The notes below the pieces were generated by a model, which had not been told where the DNA came from, did no database searches, and worked only from the letters and a program-made list of their open reading frames with translations. Positions 1-8,450 of a stretch of DNA of 64,000 nucleotides are shown here, one piece after another. This DNA comes from Drosophila persimilis (lineage: Eukaryota > Arthropoda > Insecta > Diptera > Drosophilidae). A program made the translations under genes and the position numbers. How positions within the stretch are numbered: the first letter of the stretch is position 1; each line of letters starts with the position of its first letter. The stretch is from positions 22,532,001 to 22,596,000 of the forward strand of contig NW_020825289.1 in the NCBI RefSeq assembly GCF_003286085.1, given 5' to 3'.

Positions 1-957
1 CACAAATCGGGCAAAGGATATGGAGTGCCGCTCCACCAGTTCGTTCAGCGCCTTCATCATCTTCAGGATGAAGCGCTCCAGCTCGCTTATCAGTTGCGAG
101 GCTCTGGCCGGGCCTGGTCCCATGCGCAGCTCGTAGCGCAGCTCCAGGCACTGGCGCAGGCGCTGAAACAGCTGCTCTACGAAATTCATGTGGTCAGTGG
201 ACTTGTACGGCTTGGAGCATCCGTAGACAATCAATTTCCTGAGGGATCGCATCACAATATAGGCCCGCTGCAGAGCGCTGAGGGCCTGAGCCTCCTCGCC
301 GCTCTTTACCTGCTGCAGGAAGCGGCCGGTCAGAGTGGCCCAGATGTCCCACGCCAAGTAGCTAAAGATCTGGCTGCCCAGCTCCTCGAAGGCCCGCTGC
401 TCGGCCATGAGGCGGCGCGAGGCCAGGGCTTTAATGACGTAGTGTAGGACTAAGAGAATTCTCTGTTGCAGTGCAGCGTCCGTCTCGCTGCTGCACGCCT
501 GCAGCTGCTTCATCAGCGTGGGCAGCAGATCGGGCCAGAAGCGTGGGTAGTCGGTGCGAGCAAGGCGCCCAAACAGCACGGCCACCTGCAGTGCCACCTG
601 GGGCACTTCTTCCGCGTCGTAGTGCTGCAGCAGGACGTCTCGTATCTGCTGCTTCTGCTCGGCCGGCAGCTCCTGCCGCGAATTAGGCCTCCAGTAGCGC
701 TCGATGCCGTTCTTAAGGTAAACGGCTGCCATCCAACGGACCTTCAGCGCCACCTCCGCGTCAACCGCACTGCCGGGCAGCTTCACGCTCAGCCTGGCTA
801 TCGTGGGAAAGAACCCCGGCTGCTGCTCCCATTCGCTAAGTTGGGCTTCGGCCTTTTGCACAATCTCGTGGCTGGGGTTTGTGGCCGCCTGCAGGGTCTG
901 GGCTACCAGCTGCTCGACCGCAGTAGTCGTCGTTGCTGTTCCCGTTGCCATTGCCAT
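1..957 (-). CDS. Ranbp11: Importin-11 (Ran-binding protein 11), N-terminal 319 codons, runs off the window
   Basis: Importin-beta family nuclear transport receptor that binds RanGTP and carries cargo into the nucleus. The minus-strand frame is open without introns from the ATG at 957 to base 1, giving 319 residues; the rest lies outside the window. The N-terminus aligns by eye with remembered human IPO11: a QLSEWEQQPGF segment matches QLKQWETQPGF, then VRWMAAVYLKNGIERYWR matches VRWLAVLYFKHGIDRYWR, then a VIKALASRRLMAEQRAF-like helix. These are the importin-beta N-terminal domain and the first HEAT repeats. The start is supported by the family N-terminus lying about 15 residues downstream and by a second Met two codons on. 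It is divergently arranged with the small secreted-protein gene, sharing about 385 bp that contain a DRE. Identification is confident; the Drosophila symbol comes from recalled naming. Confidence 0.93.
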   Translation of the reverse strand, partial: MAMATGTATTTTAVEQLVAQTLQAATNPSHEIVQKAEAQLSEWEQQPGFFPTIARLSVKLPGSAVDAEVALKVRWMAAVYLKNGIERYWRPNSRQELPAEQKQQIRDVLLQHYDAEEVPQVALQVAVLFGRLARTDYPRFWPDLLPTLMKQLQACSSETDAALQQRILLVLHYVIKALASRRLMAEQRAFEELGSQIFSYLAWDIWATLTGRFLQQVKSGEEAQALSALQRAYIVMRSLRKLIVYGCSKPYKSTDHMNFVEQLFQRLRQCLELRYELRMGPGPARASQLISELERFILKMMKALNELVERHSISFARFV

Positions 958-1342
958 CTTCTTCCGCCCCACTTCCAACGTTTATAAGATGAAATGCAAT
1001 GCAAAATTATTGACAAAATTATACGGCGCGTGCTGCTTCTTTCTTGAATAATGATATCGATAGCGTCACTAGCATTAGGGATGATAGATAGATCGATAAC
1101 AAAAAATCAGGTAAAGGTTTAACAAATTCGACAAAACATATTGTAAATATTTCTATATTTCGCTCGTTTCGGTAAAATAGCATTGGTTAGTATTAATCGG
1201 CGTTCCAATTTTCGAATCTTAGTACTAACAGCACCAAAAACACAAACGGGATGATTTCTTATCGTTTTTCCATACCGAATTCATCCCTGATTGGGCTGTT
1301 CTGTGTCGTCACCATTAATTCAACCAAACAAGTAACGGGAAA
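958..1342. promoter_or_regulatory. Divergent promoter region with a DRE
   Basis: This 385-bp gap separates the Ranbp11 start from the start of the plus-strand secreted-protein gene. A perfect DRE palindrome TATCGATA lies at 1055-1062, and a near match (ATCGATA) follows around 1092. DRE is bound by DREF and is typical of housekeeping fly promoters. No TATA box is obvious. It could serve one or both genes. Confidence 0.6.
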
Positions 1343-1827
1343 ATGGAACGTGCTGTGAATATCTGTTTTGTTCTCTCCGTAATTTTACTGAAATGTACAC
1401 ACGGTTACAAGGAGATGCCCGGATTGAGTGGCAAGATGTTCCCGAAGACTGCCACGTTCCACTTTCCAGAGTACGCCTACAAGGAGACGAGTAAGAATGT
1501 GCGTCCACGATGCTATTGATTTTTCTCCGGGCTGAATCGTTTACGTCTTTGACAAACAGGAAATAACCTACCACGAACAGGAGGTGGCCTGCGAGCAGCA
1601 CACCCAGTGTGTCAATCTCAACGTGGGCGTGACCAAGATCAACTGCATAAGGCACTGCATATCTCCATCCTGCTACCAGGATATCTATGCCTTCAACGCG
1701 GTGAGTAAAATCAGTGAGAGGTCTCGCTTTCGAAACTCCTATTCCCATTGTGCTTCTGTAGCTGGAGGAGGGTGAAATCGATGTGAGACTGAACTCCTTC
1801 AAGGGGTGTGTCATCCAGAGGATGTAG
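1343..1827 (+). CDS. Small secreted cysteine-rich protein, three exons (1343-1498, 1560-1700, 1762-1827)
   Basis: Predicted 120-residue protein of unknown function. Residues 1-20 form a signal peptide (charged start, hydrophobic ICFVLSVILL, likely cleavage after THG), so the product should enter the secretory pathway. The mature part holds six cysteines, in ACEQ, QCVN, NCIRHC (two), SCYQ and GCVI contexts, fitting three disulfides. It ends LNSFKGCVIQRM. Exons join in phase 0: intron 1 is GTGCGT...CAG (1499-1559), intron 2 is GTGAGT...TAG (1701-1761). A better-looking donor (GTAAGA at 1491) would put exon 2 in a frame that stops early in exon 3, so I prefer the weaker one. The protein resembles conserved animal families of unknown function, perhaps DUF4787-like, but I do not truly recognise it. 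The TAG is followed by an open in-frame stretch to a TAA at 1927. Confidence 0.72.
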
Positions 1828-2053
1828 CAAAAGTCCCCGCTCCTGCACCATCTATATCTCACGGATTACCTGCAGGAGATGCAATGGAAGATCACCGAAT
1901 ATCTTCGCCAGTGGATCCCCCTCGCCTAACCCTCTAGCTTTTTCTTAAGTATTCAGATGGGAACTGAGTCTACGACATTTACGATAATTTATGCATTAGT
2001 TAGAATACTTTATACATTCGATTGGACTGCCACATAAATACTATAACTGAATT

Positions 2054-2059
2054 AATAAA
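2054..2059 (+). terminator. Poly(A) signal of the secreted-protein gene
   Basis: Canonical AATAAA 227 bp after the TAG, at the end of an AT-rich 3' flank and just before the decayed arrow copy begins. Confidence 0.55.
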
Positions 2060-2089
2060 CTGTCATATCAGTATGAAGTTCTCCTGGCC

Positions 2090-3075
2090 GCTTGCAGCAG
2101 TCGGCCTCATCGTGGACATTGTCATAGGTGGTACCATCGCAGATCAGAGCCTTGTCGCTGCCCTCGGCGGACTGTCAGCTGAAGTGATCCGCCCTGCAGT
2201 CCTTTCGTCACAGCGCCAGAAGGCGGATATACAGTCGTTGTTTATGTCACTACTCCCGCTACTTAAAATTATCTGGCCGGATACACGCCGTAGTTCTCCT
2301 TGTCCTGGGGGCACGAGCAAACGTCGTGAGTACTGTGTGTCACACCCCGCTGGCTATGCAGTTGTGGAAATAATTTGTGCGACTGTGCCGTGTGATTGCG
2401 CAGCACTTTCGCATCCAGTGTTCACACGGCCCGGATGTCGGTGAACTGCGACAGACAGATGCAGCTCCACGGAACGACGCTCTCCGTTGACAGTGATCCT
2501 CTCCAGTCCGGTCTTGTCGCCCAGCCAGTGCACAAATCCACCTAGGCGGCAATGTTGTTCACCTGCGGGATATGCATGGAAGCAAGGGTTTTTTTTAGAG
2601 AGGGAACAGGAGATTACACGTGTCCAGAGGTGTCCAATATGGTTGCTTACTTGTTCTTTCCATTGATGTCTACAACTTCTTCGGACTGTTGGTCCAGGTC
2701 CAGCGCCGTGACTTCTTACAGCTCCATACGCTCATTGCCATCGACTCGGACCCGAATGATGGCCTGATGGCTGCCAACATCTGTCGAGATGAGCAGACGC
2801 CTCGCTTTCATGGCATGCAAGGCAATGTTGCGAGGCTTCTGCGAGTTCGCCCAGGGAGCTAAAAGAGGAAACGTGTTAGAACACAGCTAAATAGGAGAGA
2901 GAGCTTCACCTGGGCACGGATATTCTTGCTGGACACCGGCAGCGGCACAATCGGGCAGTCTGTCGTAGCTGGGGGAGATGCAGGGCGTCGTTGTCGACAT
3001 CTGCGTGATTGACTGGGGCAGCGCCGTCTCCACCGAACGTTGGTGTTGCCGTTAGCCGGTGTGGGTCCCAGTTTT
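2090..3075 (-). pseudogene. Decayed partial duplicate of arrow (LRP5/6 Wnt co-receptor)
   Basis: Minus-strand fragments in several frames read as pieces of an LDL-receptor-related protein, in the order found in LRP5/6. From 2990 downward: SSKNIRA; then KPRNIALHAMK, TDVGSHQAIIRVRVDGNER and DINGKNK from a YWTD beta-propeller (exon-like block 2651-2858); then DKTGLERITVNGERRSVEL (around 2500); FTDIRAV, LDAKVLRNHT and DVCSCPQDKE from the propeller end and EGF module; and CRADHFS and ICDGTT...HDEADCC from LDL-receptor class A repeats (around 2090-2230). GT-AG intron-like gaps remain at 2859-2909 and 2563-2650, so this is a genomic duplicate, not a retrocopy. In-frame stops (for example after NERMEL) and frame changes between blocks make it non-functional. 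Arrow is essential, so an intact copy must lie elsewhere. I recognise the family from memory of LRP6/arrow; the exact fly source needs alignment. Confidence 0.8.
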
Positions 3076-3417
3076 CAGGCCAGTTTCAGCGATGGTCTGC
3101 TCTGTGGTCGGATTAATGGTTTGAAATGCTTTGCCCGATTTGCTCTTGTGCCACTTACTTGTTGATGAACACTACATTTAGAGCACCTCCGGAGTAGTCT
3201 GCGGGCTGAGACAGGGCGGAGTAGTGGGCCACAACTGCTGCAAAGGGCGCCGCCGGTCTTTAAAACAGCCGTAAACGGGAAAATCTCCCCCACAAAAATA
3301 TAATATAGATTGTTTTGTTCCGCAATTGAGATGGCAGTGCTTCGATGAATCGTGATAGCTGATCGCTGGTGGTGACAGTTCCTCGATAGCATAATCGTAA
3401 TCGATGCTATTAGTTAG

Positions 3418-3628
3418 TATCGATAGGCGGATAAAATATATCGTTTCGTGATATTTCCTCGTCAGGTGGCTCCGTGACAATTTCATCTCTGTGTAGTTGC
3501 GATGTAGAAACTCGAAGAAAAAGAAGAAGAAGGGTCATGTGATAGAGACCAACCAGCTGACCGAACAGAAAATAAAAGTTTTTCTTCAACTTGCAACTCC
3601 TCCGATCTAAAGTTAGCTAACAATCAAC
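3418..3628 (+). promoter_or_regulatory. Vha14-1 promoter and 5' leader with DRE and CAGCTG motif
   Basis: A perfect DRE (TATCGATA) lies at 3418-3425, with further ATCGAT-like sequence just upstream. The sequence CAGCTGACCGA at 3554-3564 contains a CAGCTG E-box resembling Drosophila core promoter motif 5 (AWCAGCTGWT). Both fit a broadly expressed V-ATPase gene. The start site is probably between them and the ATG at 3629; no TATA box is evident. Confidence 0.55.
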
Positions 3629-4003
3629 ATGGCTCTACACTCTGCAATCAAAGGAAAGCTGATCTCTGTCATCGGCGATGAGGACACTTGCGTGGGATTC
3701 CTACTGGGTGGCGTGGGTGAGATAAACAAAAATCGCCACCCCAATTTCATGGTCGTGGACAAGAACACTCCCGTAAGCGAGTTGGAGGACTGCTTCAAGA
3801 GGTTCCTGAAGCGCGACGACATCGACATCATCTTGATTAACCAGAACTGCGCCGAGCTCATTCGCCATGTCATCGATGCCCACACTTCGCCAGTGCCAGC
3901 CGTCCTGGAGATTCCATCGAAGGACCACCCTTACGACGCCAGCAAGGACTCGATTTTGAGGCGTGCCCGTGGCATGTTCAACCCCGAGGATCTAGTGCGT
4001 TAA
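3629..4003 (+). CDS. Vha14-1: V-type proton ATPase subunit F, 124 residues
   Basis: Subunit F of the V1 sector, part of the central rotor stalk that couples ATP hydrolysis to proton pumping in endomembranes. A single uninterrupted exon encodes 124 residues, the usual length for animal subunit F. Diagnostic segments are [19 protein letters not shown] at residues 13-31, the [10 protein letters not shown] beta strand near 63-72, and the C-terminal [12 protein letters not shown], the conserved tail that contacts subunit D. The start context (aatcaacATGG) is good for a fly. The gene is in tandem with Gmppa, only about 170 bp from its poly(A) signal to the Gmppa ATG, and its promoter shares an 11-mer with that gene. 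No breaks are seen. The call is secure; the symbol follows the melanogaster orthologue. Confidence 0.97.
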   Translation: MALHSAIKGKLISVIGDEDTCVGFLLGGVGEINKNRHPNFMVVDKNTPVSELEDCFKRFLKRDDIDIILINQNCAELIRHVIDAHTSPVPAVLEIPSKDHPYDASKDSILRRARGMFNPEDLVR

Positions 4004-4133
4004 ACAGCACTTTGGCATTGTTTGCAGCCATAGGAGTATTGCAGTTAAAGCCACCAACCCAATTCAATCTAATCCCCTACATTTCAGCTTTGTTTTGTAT
4101 TAAAGACAAGTGTTAAAGTGTTTTTTGTTTTCA

Positions 4134-4139
4134 AATAAA
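4134..4139 (+). terminator. Poly(A) signal of Vha14-1
   Basis: AATAAA 131 bp after the Vha14-1 stop, in a T-rich then AT-rich context, 170 bp before the Gmppa ATG. Confidence 0.65.
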
Positions 4140-4309
4140 TAATATATATATGTATATCACATAATAGTACACTCCACTGTCTCCACGCCACCTAGCGGGT
4201 TTTCAGCGTACTACATACAATCAGCTGACCGAGAAGAGAATTTTTTCTGTTGCAACGTAAACACAAATAGACATAGTATTAGTCACAAGCTGCGCATTCC
4301 ACGCACACC
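4140..4309 (+). promoter_or_regulatory. Compact Gmppa promoter with CAGCTG motif and CTCF-like sequence
   Basis: The 170-bp spacer holds CAGCTGACCGA at 4222-4232, the same 11-mer as in the Vha14-1 promoter, 88 bp before the Gmppa ATG. At 4183-4199 the minus strand reads CCCGCTAGGTGGCGTGG, which resembles a CTCF-type site. A (TA)n tract near 4142-4156 separates the two genes. Confidence 0.45.
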
Positions 4310-5824
4310 ATGCTCAAGGCGGTTATCCTCATCGGCGGACCCCAGAAGGGTACTCGTTTCCGGCCACTCTCCCTCGACACGCCCAAGCCTCTGTTCCCGC
4401 TGGCCGGTCGACCCCTCATAGCCCATCACATTGAGGCCTGCGTCCAGCTGCCGGAACTCAAGGAGATCCTCATCATCGGATATTACCCCCAGACGCAGAT
4501 GGAGGCCTTTGTGGGCGATATGCAGGCTCTGTATAGCAGCAGCAACATCAACATCAGGTGAGCAATAGTAGTGGCGTGGCAAGTGCAGATGGAGGATTGA
4601 TGGAGTGACGTGTCCATTTCACAGGTACCTGCAGGAGTTCACATCTCTGGGCACGGCGGGCGGCATGTACCACTTTCGCGATCAGATACGGGCCGGAAAT
4701 CCGCGGGCCTTCTTCGTGCTAAATGGCGACGTGTGCGCCGACTTTCCGCTGCAGGAACTGTACGACTTTCACACCCGGCGTCCCTCTAGCGCCCTGGTCA
4801 CCATCATGAGCACGGAGGCGACTCGCCAGCAGTCCCTGCACTATGGCTGCCTCGTCTTCGATCGCGCCAGTGGAGCCGTCTCGCATTATGTGGAGAAGCC
4901 CAGCTCGTATGTGTCCACCTTCATCAACTGCGGCGTTTACGTCTGCTCTATGGACATTTTCACCCAGCTGGCGCAGATCTTCCATGCCCACGGACAGGAG
5001 TACGGCTGCGCGGGCTTCAGCAATGGGAACGGCAACGGAAATGGCCGTGATCAGGGCCACATCAAATGGGAACAGGAGGTGCTCACTCCTCTAGCGGGTA
5101 CTAACCAGCTCTTTGCCATGACCGTGCCCAACTGGTGGTCCCAGCTGAAGACCGCCGGCTCGGCCATCTACGCCAATCGTCACTACCTGGGCCTCTATAA
5201 GCGCACACATCCGGAACGGCTGGCGAACGTGGGCTCGAAGCGCGGCGAGGGCGACGGCAACCTGATTTGCACTGTCCTGCCGGATGTATACGTGCATCCC
5301 AGTGCCACGGTCCACCACAGCGCAGTGGTGGGTAGCAGTTAATCTCAATTTTTGAATCTCCGGATTCATCCATCTCTCTTTATTGCATTCAGCTGGGCCC
5401 GAACGTGGCCATTGGGCCTGGTGTCACCATCGGCCCTGGGGTGCGCATCAAGGAGTCCATCGTGCTGGAGCAGGCCCAGATCCAGGACCACACGCTCATC
5501 CTTCACTCGATTGTGGGGCGGGGATCCACCATCGGCGCCTGGGCCCGCGTTGAGGGCACGCCAAGCGACCCGGACCCCAACAAGCCCTTCGCAAAGATGG
5601 AGAATCCGCCGCTGTTCAACAACGAGGGAAAACTAAATCCCTCCATAACGATACTGGGTAAGTGGGCGAGTGCACCGAAATGTAGCCTGAGACCTTCTGA
5701 CCCCATCTAATTGCTCATTGCAGGCTGCTTCGTACAGGTGCCCGCCGAGAAGATACTGCTCAACAGTATTGTACTGCCGCACAAGGAGCTGAGTCGCAGT
5801 TTCAAGAACGAGATAATTCTGTGA
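4310..5824 (+). CDS. Gmppa: Mannose-1-phosphate guanylyltransferase regulatory subunit alpha, four exons (4310-4557, 4625-5327, 5393-5657, 5724-5824)
   Basis: Regulatory partner of the GDP-mannose synthesising enzyme GMPPB. In mammals GMPPA senses GDP-mannose and restrains GMPPB, so it acts in cytosolic sugar-nucleotide supply for glycosylation. Joined exons give 438 residues. The N-terminal half is a nucleotidyltransferase fold: [15 protein letters not shown] carries the family signature with the two-residue insertion typical of the alpha subunit, followed by [11 protein letters not shown] (metal-binding Asp loop) and [20 protein letters not shown]. The C-terminal part, from about residue 300, is a left-handed beta-helix: [20 protein letters not shown] and later hexapeptides, ending [10 protein letters not shown]. 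Splice phases are 2, 0 and 1; all introns are GT-AG and 65-67 bp long. A Gly-Asn run near residue 220 ([11 protein letters not shown]) is low complexity. Length and motifs match the family throughout. Confidence 0.96.
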
Positions 5825-5926
5825 AGAGAACCAATCATCCAGGGGAATCCGTTCCTACCCGTAGCCCCCATCAGTATGCCATTTTATAAAAATATTTATG
5901 TTGTGCAATATTCTTAAAGCTTATGC

Positions 5927-5932
5927 AATAAA
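5927..5932 (+). terminator. Poly(A) signal of Gmppa
   Basis: AATAAA 103 bp after the Gmppa stop. The first fus 5' splice donor follows only about 120 bp later, so the two genes nearly abut. Confidence 0.65.
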
Positions 5933-5969
5933 AGCTTGTCACGCAGCGGCACAACGTTTCAGCCTGATA

Positions 5970-6051
5970 TACGGAGTGTCCGTTCTTTCAGGAATAAGCC
6001 GATACTTATCGTAGCTTTCAACCGTGTCACGCGGCCAGCTCTAACGCACAG
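5970..6051 (+). promoter_or_regulatory. fus: Candidate first 5' non-coding exon of fus
   Basis: A consensus splice donor (CACAG|GTAAGC) at 6051/6052 lies just after the Gmppa poly(A) signal and has no partner in Gmppa. It is best read as the end of a short first exon of fus that would splice to the acceptor at 11350. The exon start is not visible; CT-rich GAGA-type tracts follow at 6078-6100. Confidence 0.4.
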
Positions 6052-6149
6052 GTAAGCGACCCACGCACACACACACATGCACTCCCTCTCTCTGTCTCTC
6101 TATATATCTACAGTCGCTCTCTGCCTACCGTTTAGACCAAAACGCGTTT

Positions 6150-6346
6150 GGATTCCTCAAGTGTTAGCCATTAGGTCGCCGTCGTCGCTTGTTGCTTGTG
6201 GCGCTACAGCAGCTCCGCCAACGATCTAAAGAGTCTTATAATTAAGTAGTGGATTAATATTCGAATATATAAAATAGCCAACCGATGGCCAAAAGTGAAT
6301 CTATATAATGTTCGAGCCTCTAGCGCTGCCCCCGAAAAACAAACAG
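6150..6346 (+). promoter_or_regulatory. fus: Second candidate 5' exon of fus with a short upstream ORF
   Basis: A strong donor (AAACAG|GTATGT) at 6346/6347 ends a possible alternative leader exon; its 5' limit is unknown. It contains ATG at 6308 starting MFEPLALPPKNKQ. Spliced to the acceptor at 11350, this frame ends after 22 codons at the TGA at 11378-11380, so it would be an upstream ORF, not an alternative fus N-terminus. Confidence 0.4.
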
Positions 6347-6479
6347 GTATGTACGTAGGCAGTTTTGTTGGTAGTTGAGCAAGCGAAGAGGAAGAGCGGC
6401 GGTGCACAAACACAACGTAAAAAGTACAGGTGTATGCGTGCGGGTGCGCTTGTTGTATTGGTATTGGTGGAGCGGAGCA

Positions 6480-7060
6480 GGCGGCGCAGGTAACTTCTCC
6501 AGAGAGAATGACAGTAGAGAAAGAGAGCGAGCGTGTCACGCTCATTGAGCGTAACTGTCTTGCGTAGCGTGGGAAAACTACAAGCGAGGAGGGGGGTCGG
6601 GCAGAGGCGTCGTTGCAATCACAGCGCAAAGCTTGGGCCAAGTCAAAATAACGGTGTGCTTTGGCAAAGCTCTATTCGAATTGCAGTTCCATTCGAGCTT
6701 TGTCAACTCTCTCCTCTCTGCGGAGTTTGTTTACGGGCCACCAACCAACTTGAAGGTACATATGTATGTACATTCATATGTACATATGCCTATTGGCGAA
6801 CAGACTCGAGAGAGCATTCGGGTTTTACATGGACTGCGTGTGCGTGCTGGAATCTGGCTTGGCATTCCACCACCACCTCCATACACCTGAGCCAAAGGCG
6901 CAAGCTCTCGCGAGAGTGCGCTCTCTCCAGTAGGTTGCGCTCTTGCGCACAAACACTCGAATCACACACGTTGAGCGCAGCTCATTTACCTTCGTACCTA
7001 CCTGTGGGGGGATCAGTTTTTGTCCTCTCTCGGTGGGTTTTTCTCTCTCGGATGTAGTGG
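6480..7060. promoter_or_regulatory. GAGA-rich, palindrome-bearing segment in the fus 5' region
   Basis: The stretch is rich in GAGAG/CTCTC (GAGA-factor-like) tracts, for example 6500-6530, 6905-6933 and 7023-7048. It contains the perfect 12-bp palindrome CTCTCGCGAGAG at 6905-6916 and several GCGC-type dyads beside it. It could be an alternative promoter or regulatory element of fus. No coding exon is supported. Confidence 0.35.
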
Positions 7061-7074
7061 TGGCCACGTATATA

Positions 7075-7605
7075 CAGTAGCGGCGAAAAAAATAGCACTG
7101 CTAGTCACAACAGTCTTTACGGAACACCAACAAAAATAGCACTGAAAACGCTTTTGTGAATTAAATTCCCAATTCTTTAAAATATGTTTCTAAGAAGAGA
7201 GACGCGAACAAAGGTCGCGATATTCCCATTTCCGGTAAAACTACTGGTTCGTGATAGCAAAGAGGACCTATTTAATTTGGCCACAGAGCTAAAAAGGAAT
7301 CGTATGAAATCGCCAAGTACTAGGAAAGCTATATCTTGCTTACAAGAACGTAAAATGGGTGTCCGAGGAAAAGTCCACTTTTGACGGGAAGGAATGGGGG
7401 AAAAAATTGAGTATGCAAAATAGCACTAAAGTTGGCCCAAGGATAAATAAAAAACATCCTGTGGTCCGATGAATGCCAACATCTATTTTTTGGTGGAAAA
7501 GGGTCTTGATCTTATGTGAGACCACTACCTAATGTAGAACAATAACCCCCTAAATCATTAGAAATAGAGAAGCAAACATAATCGCTATTTTTTTCGCCGC
7601 AGCTG
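7075..7605. mobile_element. Deleted Tc1/mariner-like DNA transposon in the fus 5' region
   Basis: A 531-bp element flanked by TA duplications (7073-7074 and 7606-7607). Its 22-bp terminal inverted repeats start CAG and share GCGGCGAAAAAAATAGC, with two mismatches at positions 4-5. Inside are transposase traces: SPSTRKAISCLQERKMG near 7304-7360, helix-turn-helix-like, and ILWSDE near 7455-7472, matching the Tc1 VLFSDE catalytic motif, followed by YVRPLPN after an in-frame stop. A full Tc1 element is about 1.6 kb, so two thirds is missing and it cannot encode transposase. The motif AAATAGCACT recurs near 7089, 7134 and 7419. The exact family is not recognised. Confidence 0.82.
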
Positions 7606-7639
7606 TATATATATGTACCATATATATATTCTTGTTTAG

Positions 7640-8450
7640 GAAAAGAGCGCGAATTACCGTTCGAATGTTCGTCGAGGCAGGTTCGGTTCGTTGCGCGCGC
7701 TCCATCGTCGCTCGTTTATTTCAAATCGCAGGAAAATTAAGATTCTTAACTATCCTATGGTTTTAGAACGAATTATACCAAAATATATCTAAATATTCTG
7801 TGCTGTCTCCCAGCTTGGATCAAAACGGACGCGACGGTCGCTTGAGTCGAAGAGCTGGACACACATACACGCAGATACACACTTACTCACACACCTCTCT
7901 TGCTCCGGCCAAAAACTAGAAAAAAGACAACAGCTAAAAGTGGTAGTAACAGGCGAAGAAGAAGCAGTAGCAGCAGCAGTGGAGGCAAAAAGTGACTTGT
8001 TTTTTGTTTGCTTGTATACGCCGACGTCGGCGCTAACGCTCCGATCCATACCCGCTCTGACTCCCCTTCGTCCGTATGTCGGTATTAAGATCGCGGTCTA
8101 AGCAAGTGTACTAGTCTCTAATCAAAGCAACTAGACGCCAAGGCAGTGCAGGCATTGGGTGCTAACAATACAAGATATCATATAAACATCAACACAACTA
8201 CACACACAGGTGTGAGCGTGTAGGCGAGAAAAGAAAGTGCAATAAAAACCAAAAATTGTAAAAAAGCCAAAAGTGCAATATGTATACAAAGTGTTGAAAA
8301 GAGACAAGCAAAAAAAAAACAGTTAAATCGCCGCGCATCGAGTGATAGAGAACGAGCTGTCACAGAAGGAGGAGAGCAGAACAAGAAATCATTTACACAC
8401 CAACCTGTTGCGTCAAGGAATCCGATTGAGTAGAGATTCTGTTGCCACAG
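7640..8450 (+). promoter_or_regulatory. fus: Third candidate 5' leader exon of fus
   Basis: A long adenine-rich, CA-rich stretch typical of fly 5' UTRs ends in a strong donor, TTGCCACAG|GTGAGA, at 8450/8451. It would splice to the acceptor at 11350. Several short ORFs and many stops show it is non-coding. Its start is not visible from sequence. Confidence 0.35.

Noticed and set aside
25-987. Plus-strand open frames opposite Ranbp11
   Set aside because: They are complements of a GC-rich coding exon; the minus strand matches importin-11 over its full length.
1320-1862. 180-codon minus-strand open frame
   Set aside because: It covers the exons and introns of the plus-strand secreted-protein gene and shows no family features.
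2340-2552. Cysteine-bearing open frame ending CIASGV as a live gene
   Set aside because: The same DNA in neighbouring frames gives LRP-type sequence with typical codon use, so this is a by-product of a decayed gene.
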